Positions 1 to 6,912 of a DNA stretch of 8,113 bases are shown here, piece after piece. Origin of the DNA: Methanobacterium sp. (lineage in GTDB: Archaea; Methanobacteriota; Methanobacteria; Methanobacteriales; Methanobacteriaceae); NCBI GenBank assembly GCA_003162115.1, contig PMMV01000047.1, positions 2,408 to 10,520 on the forward strand, given 5' to 3'. A program made the position numbers and the translations under genes. Positions within the stretch are counted from its first letter, which is position 1. Each line of letters begins with the position of its first letter. The notes below the pieces were generated by a model that was not told the DNA's origin, made no database searches, and saw only the letters and a program-made list of their open reading frames with translations.

Positions 1-6
1 TAACCA

Positions 7-20
7 AAACTTATAAGGGT
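7..20 (+). promoter_or_regulatory. Candidate TATA box of cofH
   Basis: An A-rich stretch (CCAAAAC, BRE-like) is followed by TTATAAGG, with TTATAA at 11-16. An archaeal TATA box is centred about 26 bases before the transcription start, which puts the start near 38-43, at or just before the cofH ATG. No Shine-Dalgarno site lies between it and the ATG, which fits a leaderless or nearly leaderless message. This is inference from spacing; AT-rich DNA gives such matches by chance. Confidence 0.4.
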
Positions 21-42
21 ACTAAGTAGAATATGAAATTCC

Positions 43-1158
43 ATGTTTGAGCAGTTAAACATTGACACCCATATAGAAGAGATATTGGGGAAGTCTTTAG
101 AAACGAGAATATCACGAGAAGAAGCATTTGAACTCATTAAGACCACAGGAAGAGAACTTCAGGCCCTTATAATCGCTGCCGACATCCGACGCGAACAGCT
201 TGTTGGTGATAACGTAACTTACATACAAAATTGGAATATCAATTTTACCAATATTTGCAATGGAACATGTGGATTCTGTGCATTTAGACGTGATGAAGAA
301 AACAGTGAATCATACTTTTTGAGTCCTGAAGAAATTGTTAAAAGGGCTAAAATAGCTTGGAACAACGGTGCAAGAGAGGTGTGTATACAAGGAGGACTAC
401 ATCCTGATGTGGATGCATATTACTATGAGGAACTCCTACAAAAATTAAGATTAGAACTTCCTGATATTTACATACACGCATTTTCACCCATGGAGATTTT
501 ATATGGAGCTGAAAGGTCTGGTATTTCCATATCAGAAGAGTTGAAAATGTTGAAAAATGCAGGTCTAGATTCTATTCCCGGGAATGCTGCTGAAATCTTA
601 AACGATGATATTAGGAAGGTTCTTTGCCCTAGTAAGATGGATACTGCTAAATGGATCGAAATAGTTGAAACAGCTCATAAAACAGGAATACCTACAACAT
701 GTACGATGATGTATGGGCACATCGAGAAGTTGAAACATAGAGTAGAACATATTGATATTTTAAGAAGTATACAAGAGAGAACAGGCGGATTTACTGAGTT
801 TGTTCCTTTAACCTTTATGCACAAGAACACACCCATCTACAGGGAGGGAATATCCAGCCCGGGATCAACAGGAATAGAAGATCTTAAAGTTTATGCAGTT
901 TCAAGGCTCATGTTTGGGGAATTATTACCAAATATTCAAGTTTCGTGGGTTAAACTAGGTTTTAAATTTGCACAGGTATGTTTGACAGCAGGTGCTAACG
1001 ATCTTGGGGGAACTCTTGGAGAAGAGAACATATCCAAATCTGCTGGCGCTGAACACGGTGTGAAAACTGATCCACAAAACTTCCAGAGGGTAATAAGAAA
1101 TTTGGGTCGAACACCTGCTGAACGGGATACATTGTACAAGAATATAAGAGTTGTTTAA
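43..1158 (+). CDS. cofH: FO synthase subunit 2 (CofH), radical SAM
   Basis: CofH joins 5-amino-6-(D-ribitylamino)uracil to the p-hydroxybenzyl part of tyrosine by radical SAM chemistry. CofG then closes the ring to give FO, the deazaflavin chromophore of coenzyme F420, the main hydride carrier of methanogenesis. The protein has 371 residues, normal for the family. The [4Fe-4S] motif CxxxCxxC is C72, C76, C79 (CNGTCGFC). Family blocks follow in order: QGGLHPD (116-122), HAFSPME (145-151), PGNAAEIL (179-186), TTCTMMYGH (218-226), FVPLTF (253-258) and [14 protein letters not shown] (317-330). The last block and the CxxxCxxCxF arrangement are shared with CofG and MqnC/MqnE, but the overall pattern fits CofH best. 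The ATG at 43 is the only reasonable start; it lacks a clear Shine-Dalgarno site. cofG is not in the window and may lie elsewhere. A decayed gene follows on the same strand after 26 bases. Confidence 0.95.
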   Translation: MFEQLNIDTHIEEILGKSLETRISREEAFELIKTTGRELQALIIAADIRREQLVGDNVTYIQNWNINFTNICNGTCGFCAFRRDEENSESYFLSPEEIVKRAKIAWNNGAREVCIQGGLHPDVDAYYYEELLQKLRLELPDIYIHAFSPMEILYGAERSGISISEELKMLKNAGLDSIPGNAAEILNDDIRKVLCPSKMDTAKWIEIVETAHKTGIPTTCTMMYGHIEKLKHRVEHIDILRSIQERTGGFTEFVPLTFMHKNTPIYREGISSPGSTGIEDLKVYAVSRLMFGELLPNIQVSWVKLGFKFAQVCLTAGANDLGGTLGEENISKSAGAEHGVKTDPQNFQRVIRNLGRTPAERDTLYKNIRVV

Positions 1159-1184
1159 ATAACTACACTTTTAAGGTTGTTCAG

Positions 1185-1538
1185 ATGAAAAAAGCGAAAT
1201 CCTCACATGAATACTTTAAAATAATAGGTAAGTTCTATACAAATCAATAAAAAATTCATGAATAGGAAAGTATGTACCATTGCTATTGGAAATGGTTAGA
1301 ACTGTTTCCATCTGAACTAAGCGTTCTTGGTGAGCAGGAAAAGAATTTTTTATAGATGAACTGTTCGTTTCAAATAAACTGTTAGAAAAGGGAATAAAAT
1401 CAATGTTATTGGAATATGTGGAGTGCAACCCTGTTATAGAGGATGTATACTTTTGAACTTTTTAACCAATATTATCTTCATGCGATAGAATTTTATCTAA
1501 TAATGGGATTTAATATCAAAAAAAACAGGATTAGATAA
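1185..1538 (+). pseudogene. Decayed small gene of unknown function
   Basis: No intact frame spans this interval, but coding-like pieces follow each other in one direction. Frame A opens with ATG at 1185 (MKKAKSSHEYFKIIGKFYTNQ, then a stop), and continues past two stops to YHCYWKWLELFPSELSVLGE. A second frame, from about 1262, reads KYVPLLLEMVRTVSI and, after two stops, EFFIDELFVSNKLLEKGIK ... LEYVECNPVIEDVYF before a TGA at 1457. Frame A then resumes with YTFELFNQYYLHAIEFYLIM and ends at a TAA at 1536. Joined with frameshifts, the pieces give about 115 residues, helix-rich and acidic/aromatic, without a fold I recognise. Codon choice in the 1360-1530 part (gaa tat gtg gag tgc aac cct) looks coding. 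A 70-codon reading on the opposite strand (1216-1428) is more likely its shadow. The alternative is ordinary noncoding DNA with chance open stretches. Confidence 0.45.
1518..1525 (-). terminator. T8 tract ending the elp3-deoC operon
   Basis: On the minus strand this is an uninterrupted run of eight T residues, 23 bases past the stop codon of the cyclophilin-like gene. Intrinsic termination in Methanobacteriales relies on U-tracts without a required hairpin, so this is the natural end for the leftward transcript. No stable stem precedes it. Confidence 0.5.
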
Positions 1539-1548
1539 AGTAAAAATA

Positions 1549-1920
1549 TTATATAAACTTCTTAAATTTGTTAAATTTTCTGATTACAATTTTATCATCA
1601 TTTTTTACTTCGCTAAAGAGGTCAAGGTTATTTTCAACCCTCCCTATATTGTTAACATCTGAGGCAGGCTGTGATTCTCCATAAAATATACAGAACGCCG
1701 ATCCTGGGGGCCAATATGACAGATCTCCTTTTGTAGTTGTTGAGGATGGATTTTCATATTCTAATTTTAGAGGTACGTCGAAGTAGATCTCTTCTAGCCA
1801 TATATTGGCTTCTCCTTCAAGGGGTAAGTTTTCATACATCATTCGTGCTGTTTTAGGGTTTCTTTCATCAAGAATGGCATTTAACTTTCCTTTACCAATT
1901 ATTTCTATTTCTATTTCCAT
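1549..1920 (-). CDS. Cyclophilin-like fold protein (TM1367-type)
   Basis: This encodes 123 residues resembling the small cyclophilin-like family first seen in Thermotoga TM1367. They share the beta-barrel of peptidyl-prolyl isomerases but have no established enzymatic activity. Recognisable features are the opening strand plus LNAILDERNPKTARMMYENLP (residues 13-33; the equivalent of cyclophilin's K/NP-TAxNF segment), WLEEIYFDVP (41-50) and the diagnostic GDLSYWPPGSAFCIFYG (65-81). The tail is basic (KFNKFKKF). A longer reading from a TTG at 1938 is possible, but the site GGAAGTGAT sits four bases before the ATG at 1920, so I start there. It is the last gene of the leftward set, 45 bases after deoC. 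No signal peptide, so cytoplasmic. Family assignment is fairly sure; biochemical function unknown. Confidence 0.8.
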   Translation of the reverse strand: MEIEIEIIGKGKLNAILDERNPKTARMMYENLPLEGEANIWLEEIYFDVPLKLEYENPSSTTTKGDLSYWPPGSAFCIFYGESQPASDVNNIGRVENNLDLFSEVKNDDKIVIRKFNKFKKFI

Positions 1921-1924
1921 AAAA

Positions 1925-1933
1925 ATCACTTCC
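1925..1933 (-). promoter_or_regulatory. Shine-Dalgarno site fixing the cyclophilin-like start
   Basis: GGAAGTGAT on the minus strand matches GGAGGTGAT at eight of nine positions and stands four bases before the ATG at 1920. It lies inside the six extra codons of the longer TTG reading, which argues against that longer form. Confidence 0.75.
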
Positions 1934-1965
1934 ATCAAATGTTACAAATCATTTCCTTAACTTGA

Positions 1966-2631
1966 TTATAAGTTTAGGAGGTCATTCATAATTGCAGCCC
2001 CGGTTGAAGTACCTATTTTTGATGCTCCGGCCCTGATCATTTCAAGTGTCGTTTTAAGATTTCTTATGCCTCCCGATGCTTTAACACCCATATCTGGTCC
2101 GACTGTTTTTCTTATGAGTTCTACATCATGAACATTAGCTCCTGGATAACCAATACCGGTGGATGTTTTAACATAATCTGCTCTAGCTTCCTTGGAAAGG
2201 ATACAAGCTTCGATTTTTTCATTATCTGTTAAAAGAGCAGTCTCAATTATTACCTTAACAACCATCCCATCAGCAGATTCAACAACCCCTTCAATATCCC
2301 TTCGAACCAGTGCTTTCTGAGATGATTTCAGAGCACCTATATTTAGAACCATGTCAAGTTCTGCAGCACCATCTTCTACAGCCACAAGGGCTTCAAATGC
2401 TTTGATTTCTAATTTATTTGTTCCAAATGGGAATCCAATAACTGCACAAACATTAATGCTGGTATCTCCAAGGATATCTTGTGCTAATGCTACATTTACA
2501 GGTGTTACACATGCAGATGAAAAATTGAATTCGATAGCCTCGTGACAAAGTTTTTTTATTTCTTCTTTGGTAGCATTAGGCTTTATATTTGTATGGTCAA
2601 TCATTCCAGCTAATTTTTCGGGGGATATCAA
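1966..2631 (-). CDS. deoC: Deoxyribose-phosphate aldolase
   Basis: DeoC is a class I aldolase that splits 2-deoxyribose 5-phosphate into glyceraldehyde 3-phosphate and acetaldehyde, the last step of deoxynucleoside breakdown. The 221-residue length is typical of the archaeal/Gram-positive type. Key residues are visible: the Schiff-base lysine K155 in DYVKTSTG, the second active-site lysine K184 in VKASGGIR, the aspartate D93 in ELDMVLNIG, and K126 in [18 protein letters not shown] (11-18) and CAVIGFPFG (62-70) are further family signatures. The start is TTG at 2631: there is no in-frame ATG nearby, the frame is closed upstream, and GGAGTTGAT lies three bases before the TTG. It sits between elp3 (47 bases upstream) and the cyclophilin-like gene (45 bases downstream), presumably in one transcript. 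No thymidine/purine phosphorylase or phosphopentomutase gene is in the window, so the substrate source is not shown here. Confidence 0.95.
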   Translation of the reverse strand: MISPEKLAGMIDHTNIKPNATKEEIKKLCHEAIEFNFSSACVTPVNVALAQDILGDTSINVCAVIGFPFGTNKLEIKAFEALVAVEDGAAELDMVLNIGALKSSQKALVRRDIEGVVESADGMVVKVIIETALLTDNEKIEACILSKEARADYVKTSTGIGYPGANVHDVELIRKTVGPDMGVKASGGIRNLKTTLEMIRAGASKIGTSTGAAIMNDLLNL

Positions 2632-2634
2632 ATA

Positions 2635-2643
2635 ATCAACTCC
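2635..2643 (-). promoter_or_regulatory. Shine-Dalgarno site of deoC, supporting the TTG start
   Basis: GGAGTTGAT on the minus strand matches the GGAGGTGAT consensus at eight of nine positions. Eight bases separate GGAG from the TTG start at 2631, a normal spacing, so TTG is the likely initiator. Confidence 0.8.
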
Positions 2644-2678
2644 TTTTTGTTATATTTGATTCATGAAAACGATTTATA

Positions 2679-4313
2679 TCATTTATTTAATAATTTGGAC
2701 ATATAAGGACCATCTTTTTTATAACCGAACTTCCTGTAATAATTACGGGCTCCAACCCCACTAATTATGAGCAGTTTGTTTTTATCGTATGTTTCTGATG
2801 CTGTTTTTTCGGCTTCAACTAATAGATCCTCTCCATACCCCATATGTTGCCATATTTCTTCTTTTTTCTGTCCTAACTCTGCCATCTGTCCATAAACATG
2901 AAGTTCTCTTACAATAGCTGTTTTTTCATCAATTTCCCTTCTGTGGGCCTTAATAGATGGTATTCTAAGCCTCAAAAATCCAATCAGAATATCATTAAAT
3001 GAATCTTCGTGTGAGATGAAAATTTCACGACCCTTACCAGCATTGTATTCTTCCTTCATGAGTTTTATATTATCAAATATAGGATTTACACCCAAAATAC
3101 CCTGGTGACCTACTTCCCTGCATCTGATACACTGGCATTTAACATTATCTTCGGCTAGTTTATTATATACAAGTTCTCCAAGATTTGATTTTTTAACACC
3201 GGCTTCAATAAGTTGTGATGGTATGTCCCGTTGAATTCTCATTGTTCTAACCCATTTAGGAAGCATCTTTTTAACCCTTACTATTAAATCAACTGCCTGT
3301 TCAGTTGTGTATGGTGTGTATTCACTGTTTTTCCATAATTCATACAGTTTAGATCCCTTGGTCACTAAGCAGGGGTATATTTTTAGCATGTCTGGTTTGA
3401 AGTTATCATCCTCAAACAACCTGTGAAAGATCCTCATATCTCTTTTGGGATCTGAAAACAGGCCCGGCATCATATGCATAGCCACCTTGAGTCCGGAATC
3501 TCTGAGTATTCTTGATGACTCAATAACATCCTCAACCCTGTGGCCCCGTTCTATACGTTTGTAAATGAAATTGTATATGGTTTGGACACCTAATTCAACT
3601 CTTGTAACTCCCATTTGAAGCATTCTATCCACATCAGGTATTTTAGCGTAGTCAGGTCGTGTTTCAAATGTCATCCCCACACATCTTATATTGGATAGTT
3701 CGTTGGCAGATTGAACATCTTCCAAGTAGCTAAAACTCTCAGGAACCTTTAACTTCTCACCATTACGAATAGCAATCCGTTGATCTGGATCAGTAATACC
3801 GAAGTCGTTCATAGCTTCAATACAACGTGTAACAAACCATTCCTGGTAACATATAAAGCAAGAGGGGAATGTACCACCCATTATAATAAGCTCAACTTTA
3901 TCAAGTGGGTGGCCTATACTTTCAAGCTGCAATAACCGATTATAGGTTTGTTTGTAAGGATCGAAATCATACATCCGTGCCCTTAATGCAGCGGGCTCTT
4001 CTCCAGTGTAACTTGGAGGGGCAATATCACTCTCTGGACAGTAGGTACATCTTCCATGGGGACATTTATGCGGTTTGCACATTACAGCAACTACAGCAAC
4101 ACCTGAAATAGTTCTTGTAGGTTTTTTACGTATCAGAGGAGATATTTTCGCTCTTTCAGAGGGGGTAGCGTTTTCAAGCAGTAAAGAATTGCTCATAAAC
4201 TCCATGAGTTTAAAATCTCGACAGGCCTTTAATTTAACCTTTTCAAGGTCCGTTTTTGATTTAACCCGTCCTTTTATAATTTCGTTGATTATGAATCTAC
4301 AAGCATCTTCCAT
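2679..4313 (-). CDS. elp3: Elp3 tRNA uridine(34) acetyltransferase/radical SAM
   Basis: Archaeal Elp3 works without the other Elongator subunits. It uses radical SAM chemistry and acetyl-CoA to put a carboxymethyl-type group on C5 of the wobble uridine (U34) of tRNA. The 544 residues match family length. The N-terminal region (1-65) is the tRNA-binding part. The iron-sulfur motif CX9CX2C is C79, C89, C92 (an extra C84 lies within), followed by [14 protein letters not shown] (101-114), and the radical SAM barrel continues with MGGTFP (145-150), GMTFETRPD (213-221) and [11 protein letters not shown] (238-248). A cysteine cluster C393, C395, C398, with C315, fits the structural zinc site. The C-terminal acetyltransferase domain (about 430-544) shows [15 protein letters not shown] and the acetyl-CoA-loop region [16 protein letters not shown], ending in [14 protein letters not shown]. 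The ATG at 4313 has GGAG ten bases upstream. It is the first gene of the leftward set and has a tandem repeat before it. Confidence 0.96.
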   Translation of the reverse strand: MEDACRFIINEIIKGRVKSKTDLEKVKLKACRDFKLMEFMSNSLLLENATPSERAKISPLIRKKPTRTISGVAVVAVMCKPHKCPHGRCTYCPESDIAPPSYTGEEPAALRARMYDFDPYKQTYNRLLQLESIGHPLDKVELIIMGGTFPSCFICYQEWFVTRCIEAMNDFGITDPDQRIAIRNGEKLKVPESFSYLEDVQSANELSNIRCVGMTFETRPDYAKIPDVDRMLQMGVTRVELGVQTIYNFIYKRIERGHRVEDVIESSRILRDSGLKVAMHMMPGLFSDPKRDMRIFHRLFEDDNFKPDMLKIYPCLVTKGSKLYELWKNSEYTPYTTEQAVDLIVRVKKMLPKWVRTMRIQRDIPSQLIEAGVKKSNLGELVYNKLAEDNVKCQCIRCREVGHQGILGVNPIFDNIKLMKEEYNAGKGREIFISHEDSFNDILIGFLRLRIPSIKAHRREIDEKTAIVRELHVYGQMAELGQKKEEIWQHMGYGEDLLVEAEKTASETYDKNKLLIISGVGARNYYRKFGYKKDGPYMSKLLNK

Positions 4314-4320
4314 AGAAAAA

Positions 4321-4327
4321 GATCTCC
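4321..4327 (-). promoter_or_regulatory. Shine-Dalgarno site of elp3
   Basis: GGAGATC on the minus strand begins with an intact GGAG, with ten bases between it and the ATG at 4313. It supports that start. Confidence 0.65.
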
Positions 4328-4342
4328 TATTAAATAATATTA

Positions 4343-4399
4343 TAAATTAACATCGATATATCAAATATTTAAGCACTAAATTAACATCGATATATCAAA
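4343..4399 (-). repeat. Tandem 23-bp direct repeat upstream of elp3
   Basis: Positions 4343-4365 and 4377-4399 are identical over 23 bases; the + strand core is TTAACATCGATATATCAAA. The copies are separated by 11 bases (period 34 bp, a little over three helical turns). Each contains the palindromes ATCGAT and GATATATC. They lie 30 to 86 bases before the elp3 start codon, overlapping the only plausible promoter elements: minus-strand TTTAAATA at 4366-4373 region and TTTATAAT close to the gene. The arrangement suggests two sites for a DNA-binding regulator of the elp3-deoC transcript, but no regulator gene is adjacent. A simple slippage duplication is the alternative. Confidence 0.75.
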
Positions 4400-4470
4400 G
4401 TTTCTTTACGACCTATACCAATTAGCTCAGTAAACCAGATATTAGTATCTAAAATTGTAAAGAATTTATA

Positions 4471-5526
4471 TCAATCTAATTTAAGTTCTTTCTTTTGAAG
4501 TGTATTGGTAATATCGGTTTTTGATACTATTCCTACAATTTCGCCATTTTTTACAACAGGAACCCTACCAATTCTGTTTTTGTTAAGTTTTCCAATGGTT
4601 TCAACCAGATCTTCATTAGGGTCTGATAAAATCAATTCACGGGTCATAATATCTTTTATCAACATATCTCTCTCATTTTCAGGTATTTTTGAAATGTCAT
4701 CGAAAGTTATTATTCCAACCAATTTCCCATCATCAGTAACAGGATATCCCATATGTTTCTCACGGAACATAGTTTTTAATGTTTCTTGAACCGTATCCTC
4801 AGGGGTTAATGTATGAACATCTGTTGTCATTATATCCTTAACCATTTCATCACCTAAAAGTGTGGATACAACAACTGATTTATACTCTGCATCGGCTCCT
4901 ATGTAAACAAAAATGGCAATAAGTATCAATAGAAAGTTAAAGAAAACACCTATAACTGCCATTATGATTGCAAACTGCTTACCGATACTAGCTGCGAGCT
5001 TAGTTGCCTTTATAAAACTCATTCTTTCTGCTAAAAATGCCCTCAATATCCTCCCACCATCCATTGGAAATGCAGGAAGAAGATTAAATAAGCCTAATAA
5101 TAGATTTACAATGATGAAATAGTATAAAGCACCCGAGAGTACTATCGAAAGGAAGGATCCAAATATTATTAGAACAATATAACTGATCAAAGCTATAACA
5201 AGGTTAGAAACAGGACCTGCAAGTGCAATTCTCAACTCTTGTGCAGGATCTTTGGGTATTTCTTCCATCTCAGACAGCCCACCAATAGGGAGAAGCACTA
5301 TCCTTTCGATTCTAATTCCGTAACGTTTTGCAAGATAAGAATGACTTAACTCGTGAATTACTACTGTAGCAAAAACTAGGGTTATTAATACGGCGGTTAA
5401 CAAATTAATAGATGGTATAATTTTAAAAAAAGCCACTATATAAATTAAAAGCATCAGTACTAAGAATGTAATGTGTAGTTCCACGGGGATTCCGAAGACA
5501 CTAAATATTTTAAAGGAGTATTTCAT
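4471..5526 (-). CDS. Site-2 protease (M50B) with CBS domain pair
   Basis: This is an intramembrane zinc metalloprotease of the S2P family, the same architecture as Methanocaldococcus jannaschii mjS2P (MJ0392). It cleaves membrane-spanning substrates within the bilayer. The zinc-binding HExxH is H58-E59-L60-S61-H62 in a membrane helix, and the third ligand is D156 in NLLPAFPMDGGRILRA. GPVSN (104-108) is the conserved helix-4 motif. Hydrophobic segments lie at about 17-38, 42-64, 100-127, 131-150 and 182-211. The soluble C-terminus holds two CBS domains (about 226-283 and 289-345), each with the usual VGIxxxxDI close; these bind adenine nucleotides in many proteins and may tune activity. At 351 residues it is full length. 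ATG 5526 is preceded by only a weak site (AGGGA). Substrate unknown. Separated from elp3 by 157 bases, so it could be partly co-transcribed with it, but elp3 has its own promoter candidates. Confidence 0.93.
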   Translation of the reverse strand: MKYSFKIFSVFGIPVELHITFLVLMLLIYIVAFFKIIPSINLLTAVLITLVFATVVIHELSHSYLAKRYGIRIERIVLLPIGGLSEMEEIPKDPAQELRIALAGPVSNLVIALISYIVLIIFGSFLSIVLSGALYYFIIVNLLLGLFNLLPAFPMDGGRILRAFLAERMSFIKATKLAASIGKQFAIIMAVIGVFFNFLLILIAIFVYIGADAEYKSVVVSTLLGDEMVKDIMTTDVHTLTPEDTVQETLKTMFREKHMGYPVTDDGKLVGIITFDDISKIPENERDMLIKDIMTRELILSDPNEDLVETIGKLNKNRIGRVPVVKNGEIVGIVSKTDITNTLQKKELKLD

Positions 5527-6064
5527 TTTTTTCCCTGTTATCCTTATTTTTTTTAACTATTATTAATTAATGTGAAGTAACTATTATCAATACAAACAAA
5601 AATATAAGGTTTGTGTTTTTATTCTTTATTTTGAGTATAATTATTATGAAGTTATAATCATTTTAATTTATCTCATTAGTTGATTATGAACAGTGGTAGT
5701 TCAAAATAAAAATTTAAGGAAATAAATAAATGGATGTTTACAATAGAGAATGAAAGAAGATTTATATGATGTAAAAAGTATGTAAAGGGTTTAAACATTC
5801 TTTAAATGTAATTTCTGGTTAATCTCTATGTAACACCGGTGTATTTTGTCAAAAGGATATCTTTAATTTGCAAATAATTGTATAAAATCATTAAAAATAA
5901 AATGAATTAACTTTATTAGATTACTCTACTCATGCGCTTTACCAAATCATTAGGCATGCAATCAATGTACTACATTAAAGTCAATTGTTTTTCAAATATT
6001 TGGAAAGGTAGCACAGAACCAGAAGTTTTGTTCACCTTCAAATGTGTAGATGCCATTGCTGGAT
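5527..6064. other. Long AT-rich intergenic region, no convincing gene
   Basis: Between the protease start and the stop of the TIM-barrel gene I find no intact gene. The protease leader carries a near-perfect direct repeat, TAACTATTATTAA (5554-5566) and TAACTATTATCAA (5578-5590). A GC-containing 10-bp palindrome ACACCGGTGT stands alone at 5833-5842. Weak coding-like fragments occur in the 5740-5890 stretch on the + strand (for example LVNLYVTPVYFVKRISLICK), interrupted by stops and without a start or Shine-Dalgarno site. The last part (5932-6064) has short open readings on both strands that overlap the end of the next gene. The content suggests decayed sequence plus regulatory DNA, not an active gene. 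Confidence 0.55.
5600..5613 (-). promoter_or_regulatory. Candidate promoter of the site-2 protease gene
   Basis: The minus strand reads ACAAACC then TTATATTT (TATA part 5600-5607). A start about 26 bases further on would lie near 5579, giving a leader of roughly 50 bases to the ATG at 5526. Spacing and the BRE-like A-rich flank fit an archaeal promoter, but the region is very AT-rich. Confidence 0.4.
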
Positions 6065-6832
6065 TTATTCTAAACCATTGAAGTTGGATAATCCGTACCT
6101 GAATAGGATTACTCCATGTGTATATGGTTGTACAGCTTTGATTTCTGCTTGTAGTGTACTAGTATTTTTGGGAGTTGTATTTTGATCTGATTGGTAGGTT
6201 TCAAGTCCGGCCACAATTTTTCCTGGAAAAATGATATCGTAGAGGTTGTAGATTTGGTTATAATTTTTAACCCTGTTTGTTAAACCGGTAATTCCCTGTT
6301 CATAGTCACCTACATAGAGTTGAGGGACTATGTAGTCGCATAAAGGCGAGATTAAGTAGTAGTATTGGGTTCCGTCCCATCCATCAGGTTTAACAGTAAG
6401 TGAGAAAGTTACTCCATAGGTGGCCAATCTCATGGCTAAAATTTGTAAAAGATATGCAGGCATATTATATGTTTCCACATCTAATTGAACTCCTATTTTC
6501 ATCTTAGCGACTTGTGAGGCATAACTGAACCCAGGATATACCCAAGCGTTGGTTCTTATTCCCACAGCGTCAGCTTTTTGTTTGGCATCTGATAGTACTG
6601 TTAAGTAATTATTATTTGTTACTAAAACGTATATATCTGTTATTCCGGCGCTTTTTAAGGCGTGGAAATTTATTTCTGATATGGGTGTAACATCGGGGTT
6701 AATATAATAACCCATGATAAAATTGGTACTACTTTGTGTAGTAGTGTAATTCCCTGCTGCAGCAACACATCCTGAATTTAAACCTAATGACAGGGTAAGT
6801 ATTAGAAATAATAATGTCCATTTATATCTAAT
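6065..6832 (-). CDS. Secreted TIM-barrel, glycoside-hydrolase-like protein (AUU start?)
   Basis: The alternating strands of a TIM barrel are visible: [57 protein letters not shown] and HGVILFRYG. The DVE of strand 4 (D118, E120 in the 255-residue form) and PQLY of strand 6 recall GH18-like glycosidases, so an envelope polysaccharide or pseudomurein substrate is possible; this is inference and no exact family is recognised. The first ATG is at 6715, but the frame is open upstream to 6832 and encodes a textbook signal peptide: basic RYK, hydrophobic core [14 protein letters not shown], then a small-residue cleavage region NSGCVAAAG. The only codon properly placed after GGAGGTG is ATT at 6830-6832; a TAA precedes it. 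So the gene starts with AUU, or its ATG was lost by one base change, or the read has an error. It follows the DUF4013 gene by 80 bases, probably co-transcribed. Confidence 0.7.
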   Translation of the reverse strand: MRYKWTLLFLILTLSLGLNSGCVAAAGNYTTTQSSTNFIMGYYINPDVTPISEINFHALKSAGITDIYVLVTNNNYLTVLSDAKQKADAVGIRTNAWVYPGFSYASQVAKMKIGVQLDVETYNMPAYLLQILAMRLATYGVTFSLTVKPDGWDGTQYYYLISPLCDYIVPQLYVGDYEQGITGLTNRVKNYNQIYNLYDIIFPGKIVAGLETYQSDQNTTPKNTSTLQAEIKAVQPYTHGVILFRYGLSNFNGLE

Positions 6833-6837
6833 TTAAA

Positions 6838-6844
6838 CACCTCC
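6838..6844 (-). promoter_or_regulatory. Perfect Shine-Dalgarno site before an ATT codon
   Basis: GGAGGTG is the best ribosome-binding match in the window. Eight bases lie between GGAG and the ATT at 6832, exactly the spacing seen between GGAG and the TTG start of deoC. It is 123 bases upstream of the ATG at 6715, far too distant to serve it, so it decides the start in favour of the signal-peptide form. Confidence 0.8.
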
Positions 6845-6868
6845 AGATAAGAAACCATTACAAAAGGA

Positions 6869-6881
6869 TTGAATTATTCAA
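6869..6881. repeat. Short inverted repeat in the DUF4013/TIM-barrel gap
   Basis: TTGAATTATTCAA is a perfect 6+1+6 inverted repeat in the 80-base spacer between the two genes. It could be an operator or a weak RNA stem. In AT-rich DNA a repeat this short may be chance. Confidence 0.3.
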
Positions 6882-6912
6882 CTGGGCTAGTTTTTGGTTG
6901 TTCATCAACATA

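Noticed and set aside
936..1139. 67-codon open frame on the minus strand in cofH
   Set aside because: Opposite the conserved [14 protein letters not shown] region of cofH; explained by that gene.
1216..1428. 70-codon open frame on the minus strand after cofH
   Set aside because: No Shine-Dalgarno site and Ser/Asn-rich product; the + strand fragments of the decayed gene look more protein-like. Kept as the alternative reading there.
1921..1938. TTG start adding six residues to the cyclophilin-like protein
   Set aside because: The extension covers the strong GGAAGTGAT site that serves the ATG at 1920.
4075..4350. 91-codon open frame on the + strand over the elp3 5' end
   Set aside because: Antisense to the well-supported N-terminal part of Elp3, no Shine-Dalgarno site, no family resemblance; a shadow frame.
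4419..4440. tRNA-like D-arm string (TTAGCTCAGT) between the protease and elp3
   Set aside because: No acceptor stem, anticodon arm or T-arm (GGTTCRAAT) can be paired around it; taken as chance.
4505..4789. 94-codon open frame on the + strand inside the protease gene
   Set aside because: Antisense to the CBS domains, low-complexity Ser/Ile-rich product; a shadow frame.
5833..5842. Isolated palindrome ACACCGGTGT as an operator or terminator stem
   Set aside because: No T-tract follows it, no promoter or gene start is near, and no second copy occurs in the window.
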